A stretch of 64,000 nucleotides of DNA from Microbacterium aurum. Its GTDB lineage: Bacteria > Actinomycetota > Actinomycetes > Actinomycetales > Microbacteriaceae. The notes under the pieces are model-generated. The model did not search any database, was not told where the DNA came from, and saw nothing but the letters and a program-made list of their open reading frames with translations. Location: positions 2,356,001-2,420,000 of the forward strand of contig NZ_JAFBCQ010000001.1 of assembly GCF_016907815.1 (NCBI RefSeq). Reading direction: 5' to 3'. Position 1 is the first letter of the stretch. Every line of letters begins with the position of its first letter. The translations under genes and the position numbers were made by a program. Of the stretch, positions 1 through 8,374 are shown piece after piece.

Positions 1-796
1 GCTGCCCTGGAAGCTCGGCCTGTTCCGCGAGATCGTCACGCGCGCGGCGCGCGCCGCGGGGGAGGTCCCGCTGACCGTCAAGATGCGCAAGGGCATCGAC
101 GGCGACCACCTCACCTACCTCGACGCCGGCCGCATCGCGGAGGATGCCGGGGTCGCCGCCGTCGCGCTGCACGCCCGCACCGCGGCGGAGTTCTACTCCG
201 GAACGGCGGACTGGGACGCCATCACGCGTCTGAAAGAGGCGGTCACGAGCGTCCCGGTGCTCGGCAACGGCGACATCTGGTCGGCGGAGGACGCCGTCCG
301 GATGATGGCGGAGACCGGCTGCGACGGTGTCGTCGTCGGCCGTGGGTGCCTCGGTCGCCCGTGGCTGTTCGGCGACCTCGCCCGGGCGCTGGGTGGGCCG
401 GGGGCTGCGGCGGGCGCGCCGGTGGACGCGACGCTCGGCTTCGTCGCCCGCGCCTTCCGCCGCCACGCCGAGCTTCTCGTCGAGTTCTTCGAGGACGAAG
501 ACCGGGGATGCCGCGACATCCGCAAGCACGTCGCCTGGTACTTCAAGGGCTATCCCGTCGGCGGCGAGACGCGCGCGCAGCTCGCGACCGTGTCGAGCCT
601 CGCCGAGATCGATGCGCTGCTGGCGACCCTCGACCTGGACGCGCCGTACCCGGGTGCCGCCGCGGAGGGCCAGCGCGGCCGTGCCGGTACGCCCAAACGT
701 CCCGCGCTGCCGGATGGCTGGCTGGCCAGCCGCGACCTCGGCGCCGAGGCCAGCCGCACGCTCGCCGAAGCCGAAGTGGACAGCAGCGGTGGCTGA
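1..796 (+). CDS. dusB: tRNA-dihydrouridine synthase, 5' end outside the window
   Basis: Reading frame 2 is open from the first base, so only the last 264 codons are visible. Dus enzymes reduce uridine to dihydrouridine in tRNA D-loops using FMN and NADPH. Visible family motifs are LTVKMRKG (phosphate/FMN contact), HARTAAEFYSG, VPVLGNGDIWSAEDA and GCDGVVVGRGCLGRPWLF, the FMN-phosphate-binding end of the TIM barrel. They are followed by the helical tRNA-binding domain (RRHAELLVEFF, IRKHVAWYFKGYP). The catalytic Cys loop should lie upstream of the window. The stop overlaps the GTG start of dgt by eight bases. Family call is firm; the DusB subgroup is inferred from the KHVAWYFKG region and actinobacterial context. 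Confidence 0.9.
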   Translation, partial: LPWKLGLFREIVTRAARAAGEVPLTVKMRKGIDGDHLTYLDAGRIAEDAGVAAVALHARTAAEFYSGTADWDAITRLKEAVTSVPVLGNGDIWSAEDAVRMMAETGCDGVVVGRGCLGRPWLFGDLARALGGPGAAAGAPVDATLGFVARAFRRHAELLVEFFEDEDRGCRDIRKHVAWYFKGYPVGGETRAQLATVSSLAEIDALLATLDLDAPYPGAAAEGQRGRAGTPKRPALPDGWLASRDLGAEASRTLAEAEVDSSGG

Positions 797-2156
797 TCCG
801 GCCGGCATCGAGGTCGCCCCGGGGCGCCCTGCCGGGTACGACGCGCACGACGCGGAGCGGTTCGCACCGGAGCAGCACCGCTCTCAGCGCGACAGTTTCG
901 CTCGTGACCGGGCCCGCGTCCTGCACTCCGCGGCGCTGCGACGCCTCGCGTCCAAGACGCAGGTGCTGAGCCCCGCCAGCCCCGCGGACTTCGCCCGCAA
1001 CCGCCTGACGCATTCGCTCGAGGTCGCGCAGGTCGGTCGCGAACTCGCGATCGCGCTGGAATTGTCGCCCGACGTCGTCGACACCGCGTGCCTCAGCCAC
1101 GACATCGGACACCCGCCGTTCGGCCACAACGGCGAGCGGGCGCTCAACGAGTGGGCCGAGGACATCGGCGGGTTCGAGGGCAACGCGCAGACCCTCCGCA
1201 TCCTCTCCCGGCTCGAGCCCAAGGTCATCGCGGCGGACGGCCGCAGCGTCGGGCTGAACCTCACCCGCGCGAGCCTCGACGCGACGTGCAAGTATCCGTG
1301 GACGTCCGAGCACGCGGTTCCCGATCCCGGCGGACGCGACAAGTTCGGCGTCTACGCGGAAGACGAAGCCGTGTTCGCGTGGCTGCGCGAGGGGGCGCCG
1401 GGGCGGGTGCGCTGCATCGAAGCCGAGGTCATGGATCTGTCCGACGACATCGCCTACTCCGTGCACGACTTCGAGGACGCCGTGCTCAACGGCTACCTCG
1501 ATCCGGCCCGACTGGCCGACGCCCGCGAGCACGAGGCGCTGCTGAGCGCCATCCAGACCTGGGTCGGCTACGGCTTCGGCCGCGACGAGCTCGCCGACGC
1601 CCTCTACCGCCTCACCCGGATGCCCGAGTGGCTGACCTCGTTCGACGGCTCGCGGGCCGCGGTGGCGGGCCTGAAGAACCTCACCTCCGATCTCATCGGA
1701 CGCTTCGCGCGTGCCGCGACGGCGGCCACCCGCGAGCACTACGACGTACCGGTGCTCACGCGTTTCCGCGGCCGCGTCGTGGTGCCGCGGATCATCGAGG
1801 CCGAGATGGCGGTGCTGAAGGGCATCATCGGCGCCTTCGTCGTGACGATCGACGGCCGGCGCGGGCTCTACAAGGAGCAGCGTCGCGTGCTCAAGCGCCT
1901 CGCGACGGCGCTCTGGGAGCGGCCAGAACGGCTGGACCGCCTGCACGCGGAGGATTTCGCCGCGGCATCCACCGACGCGCAGCGAAAGCGCGTCGTCGTC
2001 GATCAGGTCGCGAGCCTCACCGATCGGTTCGCCATCGAGTGGCACGCGCGCCTCATCGGTCCGGTCGACCTGCGGGAACTCGGTCTGTGGTCCAGCGACG
2101 GCCGCGCCGTCGCGCACAGCGGCTTCGCGCTGCCCGAGCCCATCGAGGGGCTCTGA
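789..2156 (+). CDS. dgt: Deoxyguanosinetriphosphate triphosphohydrolase-like protein (HD domain)
   Basis: 455 residues if started at GTG 789 (VADPAGIEV), eight bases inside the end of dus; a longer open frame to 327 is only read-through in a stopless frame. The HD metal site is clear: RLTHSLEVAQVGRE (about residues 73-86), SHDIGHPPFGHNGERAL (about 102-118) and a late Asp in MDLSDDIAYSVHDFED (about 215). These match dGTPase-family enzymes that cleave dNTPs to nucleoside and triphosphate. Actinobacterial homologues of this length are usually named dGTPase-like, and nucleotide preference cannot be read from sequence. The stop overlaps the primase ATG (TGATG), so dus-dgt-dnaG is probably one transcript. 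Confidence 0.9.
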   Translation: MADPAGIEVAPGRPAGYDAHDAERFAPEQHRSQRDSFARDRARVLHSAALRRLASKTQVLSPASPADFARNRLTHSLEVAQVGRELAIALELSPDVVDTACLSHDIGHPPFGHNGERALNEWAEDIGGFEGNAQTLRILSRLEPKVIAADGRSVGLNLTRASLDATCKYPWTSEHAVPDPGGRDKFGVYAEDEAVFAWLREGAPGRVRCIEAEVMDLSDDIAYSVHDFEDAVLNGYLDPARLADAREHEALLSAIQTWVGYGFGRDELADALYRLTRMPEWLTSFDGSRAAVAGLKNLTSDLIGRFARAATAATREHYDVPVLTRFRGRVVVPRIIEAEMAVLKGIIGAFVVTIDGRRGLYKEQRRVLKRLATALWERPERLDRLHAEDFAAASTDAQRKRVVVDQVASLTDRFAIEWHARLIGPVDLRELGLWSSDGRAVAHSGFALPEPIEGL

Positions 2157-4015
2157 TGGCCCGCATCCGGCAGGCCGATGTCGACGAGGTGAAGGCGCGC
2201 ACCAACATCGGCGACATCATCGGCGAGCGGGTGGCGCTGAAGTCGGCGGGCGTGGGGTCGCTGAAAGGGCTGTGTCCCTTCCACGACGAGCGCAGCCCCA
2301 GCTTCCACGTCCGACCGCAGGTCGGCTACTACCACTGCTTCGGATGCGGCGAGTCGGGCGACGTGTACTCGTTCCTGCGCGCCATGGACCATCTGACCTT
2401 CACCGAGGCCGTCGAACGCCTCGCCGGTCGCATCGGCTACGCGCTGCACTACGAGGACGGCGGCGCGGCTCCGGAGACGAGCGGACGCACGCGGCTGTAC
2501 CAGGCGAACGCGGCAGCTGCGGACTGGTTCCGCGCGCAGCTGTCGAGCCCCGAGGCCGACGCAGGGCGCCGCTTCCTGGGGGAGCGCGGCTTCGACGCGG
2601 GTGCCGCCGCGCACTTCGGCGTCGGCTACGCGCCGAAGGGCTGGGACGGGCTGCGTGACGCGCTGCGGGCGCAGGGGTTCAGCGACGAGGAGCTGTCGGC
2701 GGCGGGTCTCGTCTCGCAGGGGCAGCGCGGCGTGTACGACCGCTTCCGCGGACGGGTGGTCTGGCCCATCCGCGACGTCACCGGGCAGACGATCGGGTTC
2801 GGGGCGCGCCGGCTCTACGACGACGACAAGGGACCGAAGTACCTCAACACCCCCGAGACGACGATCTACAAGAAGGCGCAGGTGCTGTACGGCCTCGACC
2901 TGGCCAAGAAGGACGTCTCCCGTTCGCACCGCGTCGTCGTCGTCGAGGGGTACACCGACGTCATGGCCTGCCACCTCGCCGGCGTGACGACGGCTGTCGC
3001 GACCTGTGGCACGGCGTTCGGCGCCGACCACATCACGGTGCTCCGCCGCGTGATGGGCGACGACTCCACTGCCGGCGAAGTCGTGTTCACCTTCGATCCC
3101 GACGCCGCCGGGCAGAAGGCGGCGCTGCGCGCCTTCGCCGACGCGAAGCGCTTCAACGCGCAGACCTACGTCGCGACCGGCCCGGAGGGCCTGGATCCCT
3201 GCGACCTGCGCCTGGAACGCGGTGACGCGGCGGTACGGGGCATGCTCGATCGCAAGGTGCCGATGTTCGAGTTCGTCATCGATCAGCGCCTGGCCGGGTT
3301 CGACCTGGCCAGCGTCGAGGGCAGGGTCGGGGCGCTGCGGGCGGCGGCACCCGTCGTCGCGGAACTGCGCGATCCGCTGCTGCAGCCGGAGTACGTGCGC
3401 GTGCTCGCGCGCCGCCTCGGGATGGACACGGAGTCGGTGCGACGCGAAGTCGAGCGCGCAGGGCGGGAGGGTGCCCGCCGCGACACCGCGCCGGCGGCGA
3501 CGGCAGCGACGGCTGGCCCGGATGCCGGTGAGCCCGCCGTCCGTGTCACCCTGCGCACGCTGCCGCGCACCGCCGACGTCGCGCTGGAACGCGACGCGCT
3601 GATGGGCATTCTGCAGTACGGTCATGTCGTCGACGCGGCCGAACTCGATGCCGCCCTCGCATTGCCGATGCGCACGCCGGCGCTGGATGCGGTGCGCCAG
3701 GCTGTCGCGGCGCAGCCGGATCGCACCCGCATCGGGTGGGCGTCGACGGCGGCCGAGTCCACGCGCGAGCCGTACCGGTCGCTGGCGGTGGAACTGCTCA
3801 CGGCGGATTTCCCCGCCCTCACCGAGGCCGAGGCCGCCGCCTCGACGCGCTCGCTCGCGCGGCGCCTGCGCGTGCGCGCGGTGGATGCCGAGAAGAACGA
3901 GCTGCTGGGCGCGATCCAGCGCGTGCCGGCCGATTCGGAGGAGGGCCGGGCGGTGCGCGTCGCCCTGCGCGATCTCGACGCGCGCCGCCGCACGCTCACG
4001 GAAGAGCCGGCGTAA
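2156..4015 (+). CDS. dnaG: DNA primase
   Basis: 619 residues, starting at ATG 2156 that overlaps the dgt stop. It makes RNA primers at the replication fork. N-terminal CHC2-type zinc ribbon: CPFHDERSPSFHV (about 40-52) and YYHCFGCGESGDVYSF (about 59-74). The TOPRIM catalytic core carries VVVVEGYTDVMACHLAG (about 260) and TFDPDAAGQKAALRAF (about 312). The C-terminal 150 residues are the variable DnaB-binding region, preceded by an Ala/Thr-rich linker (about 440-460). Length is normal for actinobacterial DnaG. Confidence 0.97.
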   Translation: MARIRQADVDEVKARTNIGDIIGERVALKSAGVGSLKGLCPFHDERSPSFHVRPQVGYYHCFGCGESGDVYSFLRAMDHLTFTEAVERLAGRIGYALHYEDGGAAPETSGRTRLYQANAAAADWFRAQLSSPEADAGRRFLGERGFDAGAAAHFGVGYAPKGWDGLRDALRAQGFSDEELSAAGLVSQGQRGVYDRFRGRVVWPIRDVTGQTIGFGARRLYDDDKGPKYLNTPETTIYKKAQVLYGLDLAKKDVSRSHRVVVVEGYTDVMACHLAGVTTAVATCGTAFGADHITVLRRVMGDDSTAGEVVFTFDPDAAGQKAALRAFADAKRFNAQTYVATGPEGLDPCDLRLERGDAAVRGMLDRKVPMFEFVIDQRLAGFDLASVEGRVGALRAAAPVVAELRDPLLQPEYVRVLARRLGMDTESVRREVERAGREGARRDTAPAATAATAGPDAGEPAVRVTLRTLPRTADVALERDALMGILQYGHVVDAAELDAALALPMRTPALDAVRQAVAAQPDRTRIGWASTAAESTREPYRSLAVELLTADFPALTEAEAAASTRSLARRLRVRAVDAEKNELLGAIQRVPADSEEGRAVRVALRDLDARRRTLTEEPA

Positions 4016-4104
4016 CCCGGCGGACGGCGTCCTTCGGCACGGCGATGGGCAGGGCAGCGGCGCGGTCGCTGGCGTCGACGCGAGGATGAGGGCAGGATGA
4101 GCGC

Positions 4105-4869
4105 ATGCCCCGTCGCTCCGCAACAGAGTTCGCCGTGCTCTGCGACGATCTGTCGATCGCCCGAGGCGGCGTGCGTGTGGTCGAGGGCGTGAGCTTCCGC
4201 CTGTCGCCCGGCCGCGCCCTCGCCGTGATGGGCGCGACCGGGTCGGGCAAGTCGACGCTGGCGGCGCTGCTGGCCGGCGGGGAGAGCGACGCGATCGCCA
4301 TCGCGGGCGGCGACGCCCAGGTCGCGGGCATCCCCATCCGCAAGCGCGGCAGGGCCGGCAGGGTACGGGCGTACCACACCGGATATCTGGCTCAGGGAGC
4401 GGGGGCGACGCTGCCCGCCCGGATGACCGTCGGCGAGGTCATCGGCGAGCCGATCACGAGCCGCGACCGTCGCGTCAACCAGCGCGCCCTGGCCATCCGC
4501 GTCGCGGGGCTGCTCGATGAGTTCGAGCTGCCGCTGGGAGCGGCCGCCCGCTATCCGTACGAGCTCAGCTCCGGCATGCGCCAGCGCGTCGCACTGGCCC
4601 GCGCCCTCGTGCTGCAGCCGCGGGTGTTCGTGGGGGACGACCCGTACGCCAACCTCGACCTCGAGGTGCGTCGCACCGCCCGTGACGCGCTCGTGCGACG
4701 GCGTGATGAGACCGGGATGGCGATCGTCATGGTCACCAACGACGCCGACGCGGTGCGGGAGATCGACGCCGACGTGCTGGTGCTGCGCGCCGGCAGACCC
4801 GTCGCCTACGGTCACGGCACGGCGGATCTGCTCTGGACGCCTGACGGCGGAACACGCATCGCCTCCTGA
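4105..4869 (+). CDS. Orphan ABC-type ATPase with altered catalytic residues
   Basis: 254 residues, ATG start. Walker A is intact (GATGSGKST, 43-51) and the signature is LSSGMRQR (154-161). However, Walker B ends VFVGDDP (174-180), with Asp179 where the catalytic Glu is expected, and the switch region reads TND (211-213), with Asn in place of the switch His. The fold resembles peptide/nickel-type or lipoprotein-export-type ATPases. No permease or binding protein lies beside it: dnaG is upstream and a tRNA follows. It may be the degenerate half of a heterodimer encoded elsewhere, or act outside transport. Family is sure; substrate and activity are not known. Confidence 0.8.
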   Translation: MPRRSATEFAVLCDDLSIARGGVRVVEGVSFRLSPGRALAVMGATGSGKSTLAALLAGGESDAIAIAGGDAQVAGIPIRKRGRAGRVRAYHTGYLAQGAGATLPARMTVGEVIGEPITSRDRRVNQRALAIRVAGLLDEFELPLGAAARYPYELSSGMRQRVALARALVLQPRVFVGDDPYANLDLEVRRTARDALVRRRDETGMAIVMVTNDADAVREIDADVLVLRAGRPVAYGHGTADLLWTPDGGTRIAS

Positions 4870-4903
4870 CCGCCGAGCGTCACGAGCACCCTCGCGGCTT
4901 TGC

Positions 4904-4909
4904 TAATAT
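4904..4909 (+). promoter_or_regulatory. Candidate -10 element of the tRNA-Asn promoter
   Basis: TAATAT preceded by TGC (extended -10 pattern), 30 bases before the mature tRNA 5' end. No good -35 is visible, which fits an extended -10 promoter. Inference from sequence only. Confidence 0.5.
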
Positions 4910-4938
4910 GGACGGGTTGCCCGCTCGCGGGTGACTGA

Positions 4939-5011
4939 TCCTCGGTAGCTCAATTGGCAGAGCAGCCGGCTGTTAACCGGCAGGTTCTTGGTTCGAGTCC
5001 AAGCCGGGGAG
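4939..5011 (+). tRNA. tRNA-Asn (GTT)
   Basis: 73-nt cloverleaf: acceptor TCCTCGG/CCGGGGA with discriminator G, anticodon stem GCCGG/CCGGC, loop CTGTTAA with anticodon GTT, and T-arm TTGGTTCGAGTCCAA. CCA is not encoded. Confidence 0.97.
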
Positions 5012-5012
5012 C

Positions 5013-5047
5013 GAACGCCCCAGGGCTCCACCCCTGGGGCGTTCTTC
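5013..5047. terminator. Bidirectional rho-independent-like terminator
   Basis: Perfect 13-bp stem GAACGCCCCAGGG / CCCTGGGGCGTTC (5013-5025 and 5032-5044) with a 6-nt loop, then TTC. It starts two bases after tRNA-Asn and ends 15 bases before the stop of the convergent minus-strand operon, so it can serve both directions. The T tract is short, as usual in high-GC actinobacteria. Confidence 0.85.
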
Positions 5048-5059
5048 ATTGGTTCCGCG

Positions 5060-5605
5060 TCAGCGGTCGCGGGAGCCGGTCCCCGGCCACAGCACGACGA
5101 TCGCCCCGAGCACCAGTGCGAGTGCGACCAGCAGCGTGACGATGCCGGCTTCACCCCACGCCAGGCCTCCGGCGATGACCGCGGCGGCCGCGACGACGAG
5201 CGTCGCGGCGACGGCGCCGAGCACCGGCATCCGCAGCGCACGCACCACCGCGCCGTCCACGGCCGCCCACGGGCGCCCGGTCGCCAGCAGCGACGCGCAG
5301 AGGTGCCATCCGAGCAGCGCGAGCGCGAGGGGGACCAGTTCGAGAACCGGCAGCGCGGCCAGCGCCGCCTGCACGACGATCACCGCCGCCGTCAGCAGCG
5401 GCACGACCCCGCGGGCGAACACCGCGCCGGCGACGATGGCGATCGACGCGACCACGGCCCACGGCGATGCGCCCGCGACGAGCAGCAGCCAGATCTCCGC
5501 GGCGGCCCCGCACAGAACGAGCAGGCCGCGCAGCGCCCAGCGCGACGGCGGGCGCCGCCGCATCCGATCGAGGAGCTCGACGATCGACTCCGACAGCGCG
5601 TTCAT
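5060..5605 (-). CDS. Hypothetical multi-pass membrane protein at the end of the MoxR operon
   Basis: 181 residues starting MNALSESIVELLDRMRRRPP at ATG 5605, which overlaps the stop of the DUF58 gene by four bases. The short basic cytosolic N-terminus is followed by about six hydrophobic stretches rich in Ala/Val/Leu (LLVLCGAAAEIWLLLVAG, VVASIAIVAGAVFA, and others). No enzymatic motif is visible. As the last gene of def-DUF4129-hyp-MoxR-DUF58 it is presumably a membrane partner of that assembly, but I do not recognise the family. Confidence 0.75.
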   Translation of the reverse strand: MNALSESIVELLDRMRRRPPSRWALRGLLVLCGAAAEIWLLLVAGASPWAVVASIAIVAGAVFARGVVPLLTAAVIVVQAALAALPVLELVPLALALLGWHLCASLLATGRPWAAVDGAVVRALRMPVLGAVAATLVVAAAAVIAGGLAWGEAGIVTLLVALALVLGAIVVLWPGTGSRDR

Positions 5606-6930
5606 CGCGGGGCACCGCCCGCGCGTGCGGTCGGTCGCTGGGCGGCGAGGGCGGCCGCGAGCGTCGCGACCCCGCCGACGCCCTGCCAGGGCGCGACGGG
5701 AATGCCGACCTCGCGCAGCCGTGCGACGTCGGCATCGCGCTGCAGCCGGCGCAGCACCCAGGCTTCCTCCCAGAACGAGCCCGGCGCCGGATCGAGAAGA
5801 TGTGCCAGCGGCCCCGACCGATCGGCGGGGCCGCGTTCGAGCCGGCCGATCCGATCCGGCAGCGTGTCGACGACGAGCACGGCGGCGCCGCGGCGCGCCA
5901 GCACCGCGATCTCGGTGAGGACATCGTCGTCGAGGAGCGGCGAGCACACGACGGCGAAGGTGCCCGGGCGCAGTCGCTGCACCCGGCGCAGATCCCGCCG
6001 TCCCACGTCGGCACGGCTCACGCGCGCCAGTCGCGTCGTGAGCGCCGAGAACTGGCGGATGCCGCTGCGCGGCGGCAGGTCGCCCACCACGCCGCCGAGG
6101 TCGTGCACCCCGACGCGGTCGCCCAGCCGCAGGTAGTGCTCGGCCAGCGACGCCGCCGCCACGACGGTGGCGTCGAGGCTCGACGCGAACGGCCCGGACA
6201 GCTCGGCCGTCGTGACGTCGGCCAGCGTGTCCATCACGATGAGCACGTCGGTGTCGCGGTCGGCGGTCGTCGCGTTGGTGTGCAGGATGCCGGTGCGCGA
6301 GGTCACCCGCCAGTTGATGCGACTCAGCCGATCGCCCGGGAGGTAGCGGCGGATGTCGGCGAGGGCGCTTCCGTCCCCGGCACGCCGGGACGGGTGGATG
6401 CCGGCGGTGCCGATGGGATGAGGGATGGCGTCGCCGCGTCCGGGGACGATCGCCGACGGCGACACCTCGATCGGGCCGAGACGCAGCCGCACGTCGCGAT
6501 GCCACAGCCCCACCTCGTCGCTCTCCCGGACGACGGCGTCGACGAGGTCCAGTCGTCCCCACCGCTGGGGGCGCACTCGAACGCTCGCCGTCTCCACGCC
6601 GCAGACCGCGCCCCACGGGGGCGCGAGATCCGCGCCGGCGTGCGGTGGCAGCGCGAGGTCGATGACCCGATCCGCCGCCGTCGCCCGCACGGTCGCGTCG
6701 ACGGCGTCGCCGGCCGCGATCGCCCGTGCCGACAGCTCAGCGACGGGCGGGGGACTGTCGACGGGCGGCCGACGGAGCATGCCGAGGACGCTCCACACGA
6801 CGAACGGCGCGGCGAGCACGGCAAGGGCCGGCTGGGAGCTCAACAGGGCGAGGACCCCCGTCCCCGCGGCCAGCACGACGGCGCGCACGAGCGCCGCCGT
6901 GGGGCGGAAGGTCTGCCCGGCGCTGCTCAC
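5602..6930 (-). CDS. DUF58 domain-containing protein (MoxR-associated)
   Basis: 442 residues from GTG 6930, overlapping the MoxR stop. Two N-terminal hydrophobic segments (about 13-50) anchor it in the membrane. The DUF58 region shows RRYLPGDRLSRINWRVTSRTG (about 195-215), the family signature, followed by a von Willebrand A-like fold starting VLIVMDT (about 230; the usual MIDAS DxSxS is reduced to DTLAD). DUF58 proteins are regularly encoded with MoxR AAA+ ATPases and are thought to be their clients or partners in envelope processes. The C-terminal part (TLPDRIGRLERGPADRSG, EAWVLRRLQRDADV) is typical of the family. Confidence 0.88.
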   Translation of the reverse strand: MSSAGQTFRPTAALVRAVVLAAGTGVLALLSSQPALAVLAAPFVVWSVLGMLRRPPVDSPPPVAELSARAIAAGDAVDATVRATAADRVIDLALPPHAGADLAPPWGAVCGVETASVRVRPQRWGRLDLVDAVVRESDEVGLWHRDVRLRLGPIEVSPSAIVPGRGDAIPHPIGTAGIHPSRRAGDGSALADIRRYLPGDRLSRINWRVTSRTGILHTNATTADRDTDVLIVMDTLADVTTAELSGPFASSLDATVVAAASLAEHYLRLGDRVGVHDLGGVVGDLPPRSGIRQFSALTTRLARVSRADVGRRDLRRVQRLRPGTFAVVCSPLLDDDVLTEIAVLARRGAAVLVVDTLPDRIGRLERGPADRSGPLAHLLDPAPGSFWEEAWVLRRLQRDADVARLREVGIPVAPWQGVGGVATLAAALAAQRPTARAGGAPR

Positions 6931-7922
6931 CCGGCATCCGGGAGGTACTCGGCCGGCACCGGGACGCTGTCGACGGCGGCGCGGACGACCTGCTCGCCGG
7001 ACACGCCGCTGAGCCAGAGCTCCGGACGGATCGTGACCCGGTGAGCGAGGGCGGCCGGCGCCAGCGCCTTGATGTCGTCGGGCGTGACGAAGTCACGACC
7101 TTCGATGAGCGCACGAGCGCGCCCACAGGTGAGGAGGGCCAGGCTGCCGCGCGGCGACGCGCCCACCGATGCGGCCGCGTCGCTCCGTGTCGCGGCGGTC
7201 ACCGCGACCGCATACCGGCCCACCGCAGGATGGACGAAGACGTCCTCCGCCGCGCGCTGCACCGCCATCAGGGTCTCGGCGTCGAGCACCTGGGCCGTCT
7301 CGATGTCATCGGTGCGCCGCGCGATGCGGCGGGAGAGGATCTCCCACTCGTCGGCTTCGTCCGGGTAGCCGAAACGCAGCCGCAGCAGGAAGCGGTCCAG
7401 CTGCGCCTCGGGGAGCGGGTACGTCCCCTCCGTCTCGACCGGGTTGGCCGTCGCCATGACGTGGAAGGGACGGGGGAGCGGATGCGTACGCCCTTCGACG
7501 GTGACCTGATGCTCCTGCATCGCCTCGAGGAGGGCGGCCTGGGTCTTCGGCGGCGTGCGATTGATCTCGTCGGCGAGGAGGAACCCGGCGAACAGCGGAC
7601 CGGCGCGGAAGGTGAACTCGCCCCGCGACTGGTCGTACACGTAGCTGCCGGTGAGGTCTGCGGGCAGCTGGTCGGGGGTGAACTGGGCACGCTGGAAGTC
7701 GAGCCCGAGAGCGCGGGCGAAACTGCGCGCCGCGAGCGTCTTGCCGAGGCCCGGGTAGTCCTCCAGCAGCACGTGACAGCCTGCGACGACGGCGGTGAGA
7801 ACGAGTTCGAGCGCCTGTCGCTTGCCGACGACGGCGCGCTCGACCTCGTCGATGACGCGCCGGCAGGCATCGCCCGCGTCGGTGAGGCTCAGGGTGGTCT
7901 CGCGGTCGGGTGAGGTGGTCAC
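6927..7922 (-). CDS. MoxR-family AAA+ ATPase
   Basis: 331 residues from GTG 7922 (VTTSPDRETT), overlapping the upstream gene by four bases; a longer open frame towards 8738 is a shadow. Walker A EDYPGLGKT (about 54-62), Walker B LLADEINR (about 115), the MoxR sequence ALLEAMQEHQVTVEG and sensor ATANPVETEGTYPLPEAQLDRF are all present, then the C-terminal lid domain (VTPDDIKALAPAALAHR). MoxR ATPases act as chaperone-like remodelers for vWA/DUF58 partners. The operon order supports that here. Confidence 0.95.
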   Translation of the reverse strand: MTTSPDRETTLSLTDAGDACRRVIDEVERAVVGKRQALELVLTAVVAGCHVLLEDYPGLGKTLAARSFARALGLDFQRAQFTPDQLPADLTGSYVYDQSRGEFTFRAGPLFAGFLLADEINRTPPKTQAALLEAMQEHQVTVEGRTHPLPRPFHVMATANPVETEGTYPLPEAQLDRFLLRLRFGYPDEADEWEILSRRIARRTDDIETAQVLDAETLMAVQRAAEDVFVHPAVGRYAVAVTAATRSDAAASVGASPRGSLALLTCGRARALIEGRDFVTPDDIKALAPAALAHRVTIRPELWLSGVSGEQVVRAAVDSVPVPAEYLPDAG

Positions 7923-8374
7923 GGTCTGGTCAGCTCCCGGAGGATCGTGCGCAGCTGAGCCCGGCCCAGCGATCGCGGTTCGGAACGGAGGTAGGTCTTC
8001 AGCCCCTCCGGCAGCGGGGCCGTGGAGGAGCGCGCCGCGACGAGCTCGGCGATGGTGTCGTGGAGCGCACCCGCGGTGGTGGACCGGCCGCCCTGCGCGC
8101 CGCGCAGGCGTGTCTCCAGCACGCGGGTGCGCCGATCGACGCCCGTCGACCAGTGCTGGGGTGGATGCTGCGGTTCGGGCACGGTCTCGGACTCGATCTC
8201 CGGCAGCAGCTGGCGCAGCCCCCACCACGCCGCCGCGACGACCATCCCGCCGAGCGTCCACAGCGGGAGCGGGAGACCGAACCCCAGCACGAGCCCGACG
8301 ACGGCTGCGGCCGTGCCGATGGCAGCGCCGGCGATGACCGCGACGACCAGGCCGCGCTCCGGGCGGTGCGTCAC
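7919..8374 (-). CDS. Hypothetical membrane protein in the MoxR operon
   Basis: 151 residues from GTG 8374 (VTHRPERGLVVAVIAGAAIG), with four-base overlaps on both sides. Two transmembrane helices near the N-terminus (about 9-30 and 38-55) are followed by a soluble tail with RRTRVLETRLRGAQGG and LRSEPRSLGRAQLRTILREL. Equivalent small two-helix proteins sit between DUF4129 and MoxR genes in actinobacteria. No activity can be assigned. Confidence 0.8.
   Translation of the reverse strand: MTHRPERGLVVAVIAGAAIGTAAAVVGLVLGFGLPLPLWTLGGMVVAAAWWGLRQLLPEIESETVPEPQHPPQHWSTGVDRRTRVLETRLRGAQGGRSTTAGALHDTIAELVAARSSTAPLPEGLKTYLRSEPRSLGRAQLRTILRELTRP

Noticed and set aside
327..788. 609-codon version of the dGTPase with a start inside dus
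   Set aside because: The first 154 codons are out-of-frame translation of dus; GTG 789 fits the family.
543..4123. Long minus-strand open frames (524 and 706 codons) opposite dgt and dnaG
   Set aside because: Antisense to genes with clear motifs, Arg/Ala/Pro-rich with no family motif; typical stop-poor shadows in high-GC DNA.
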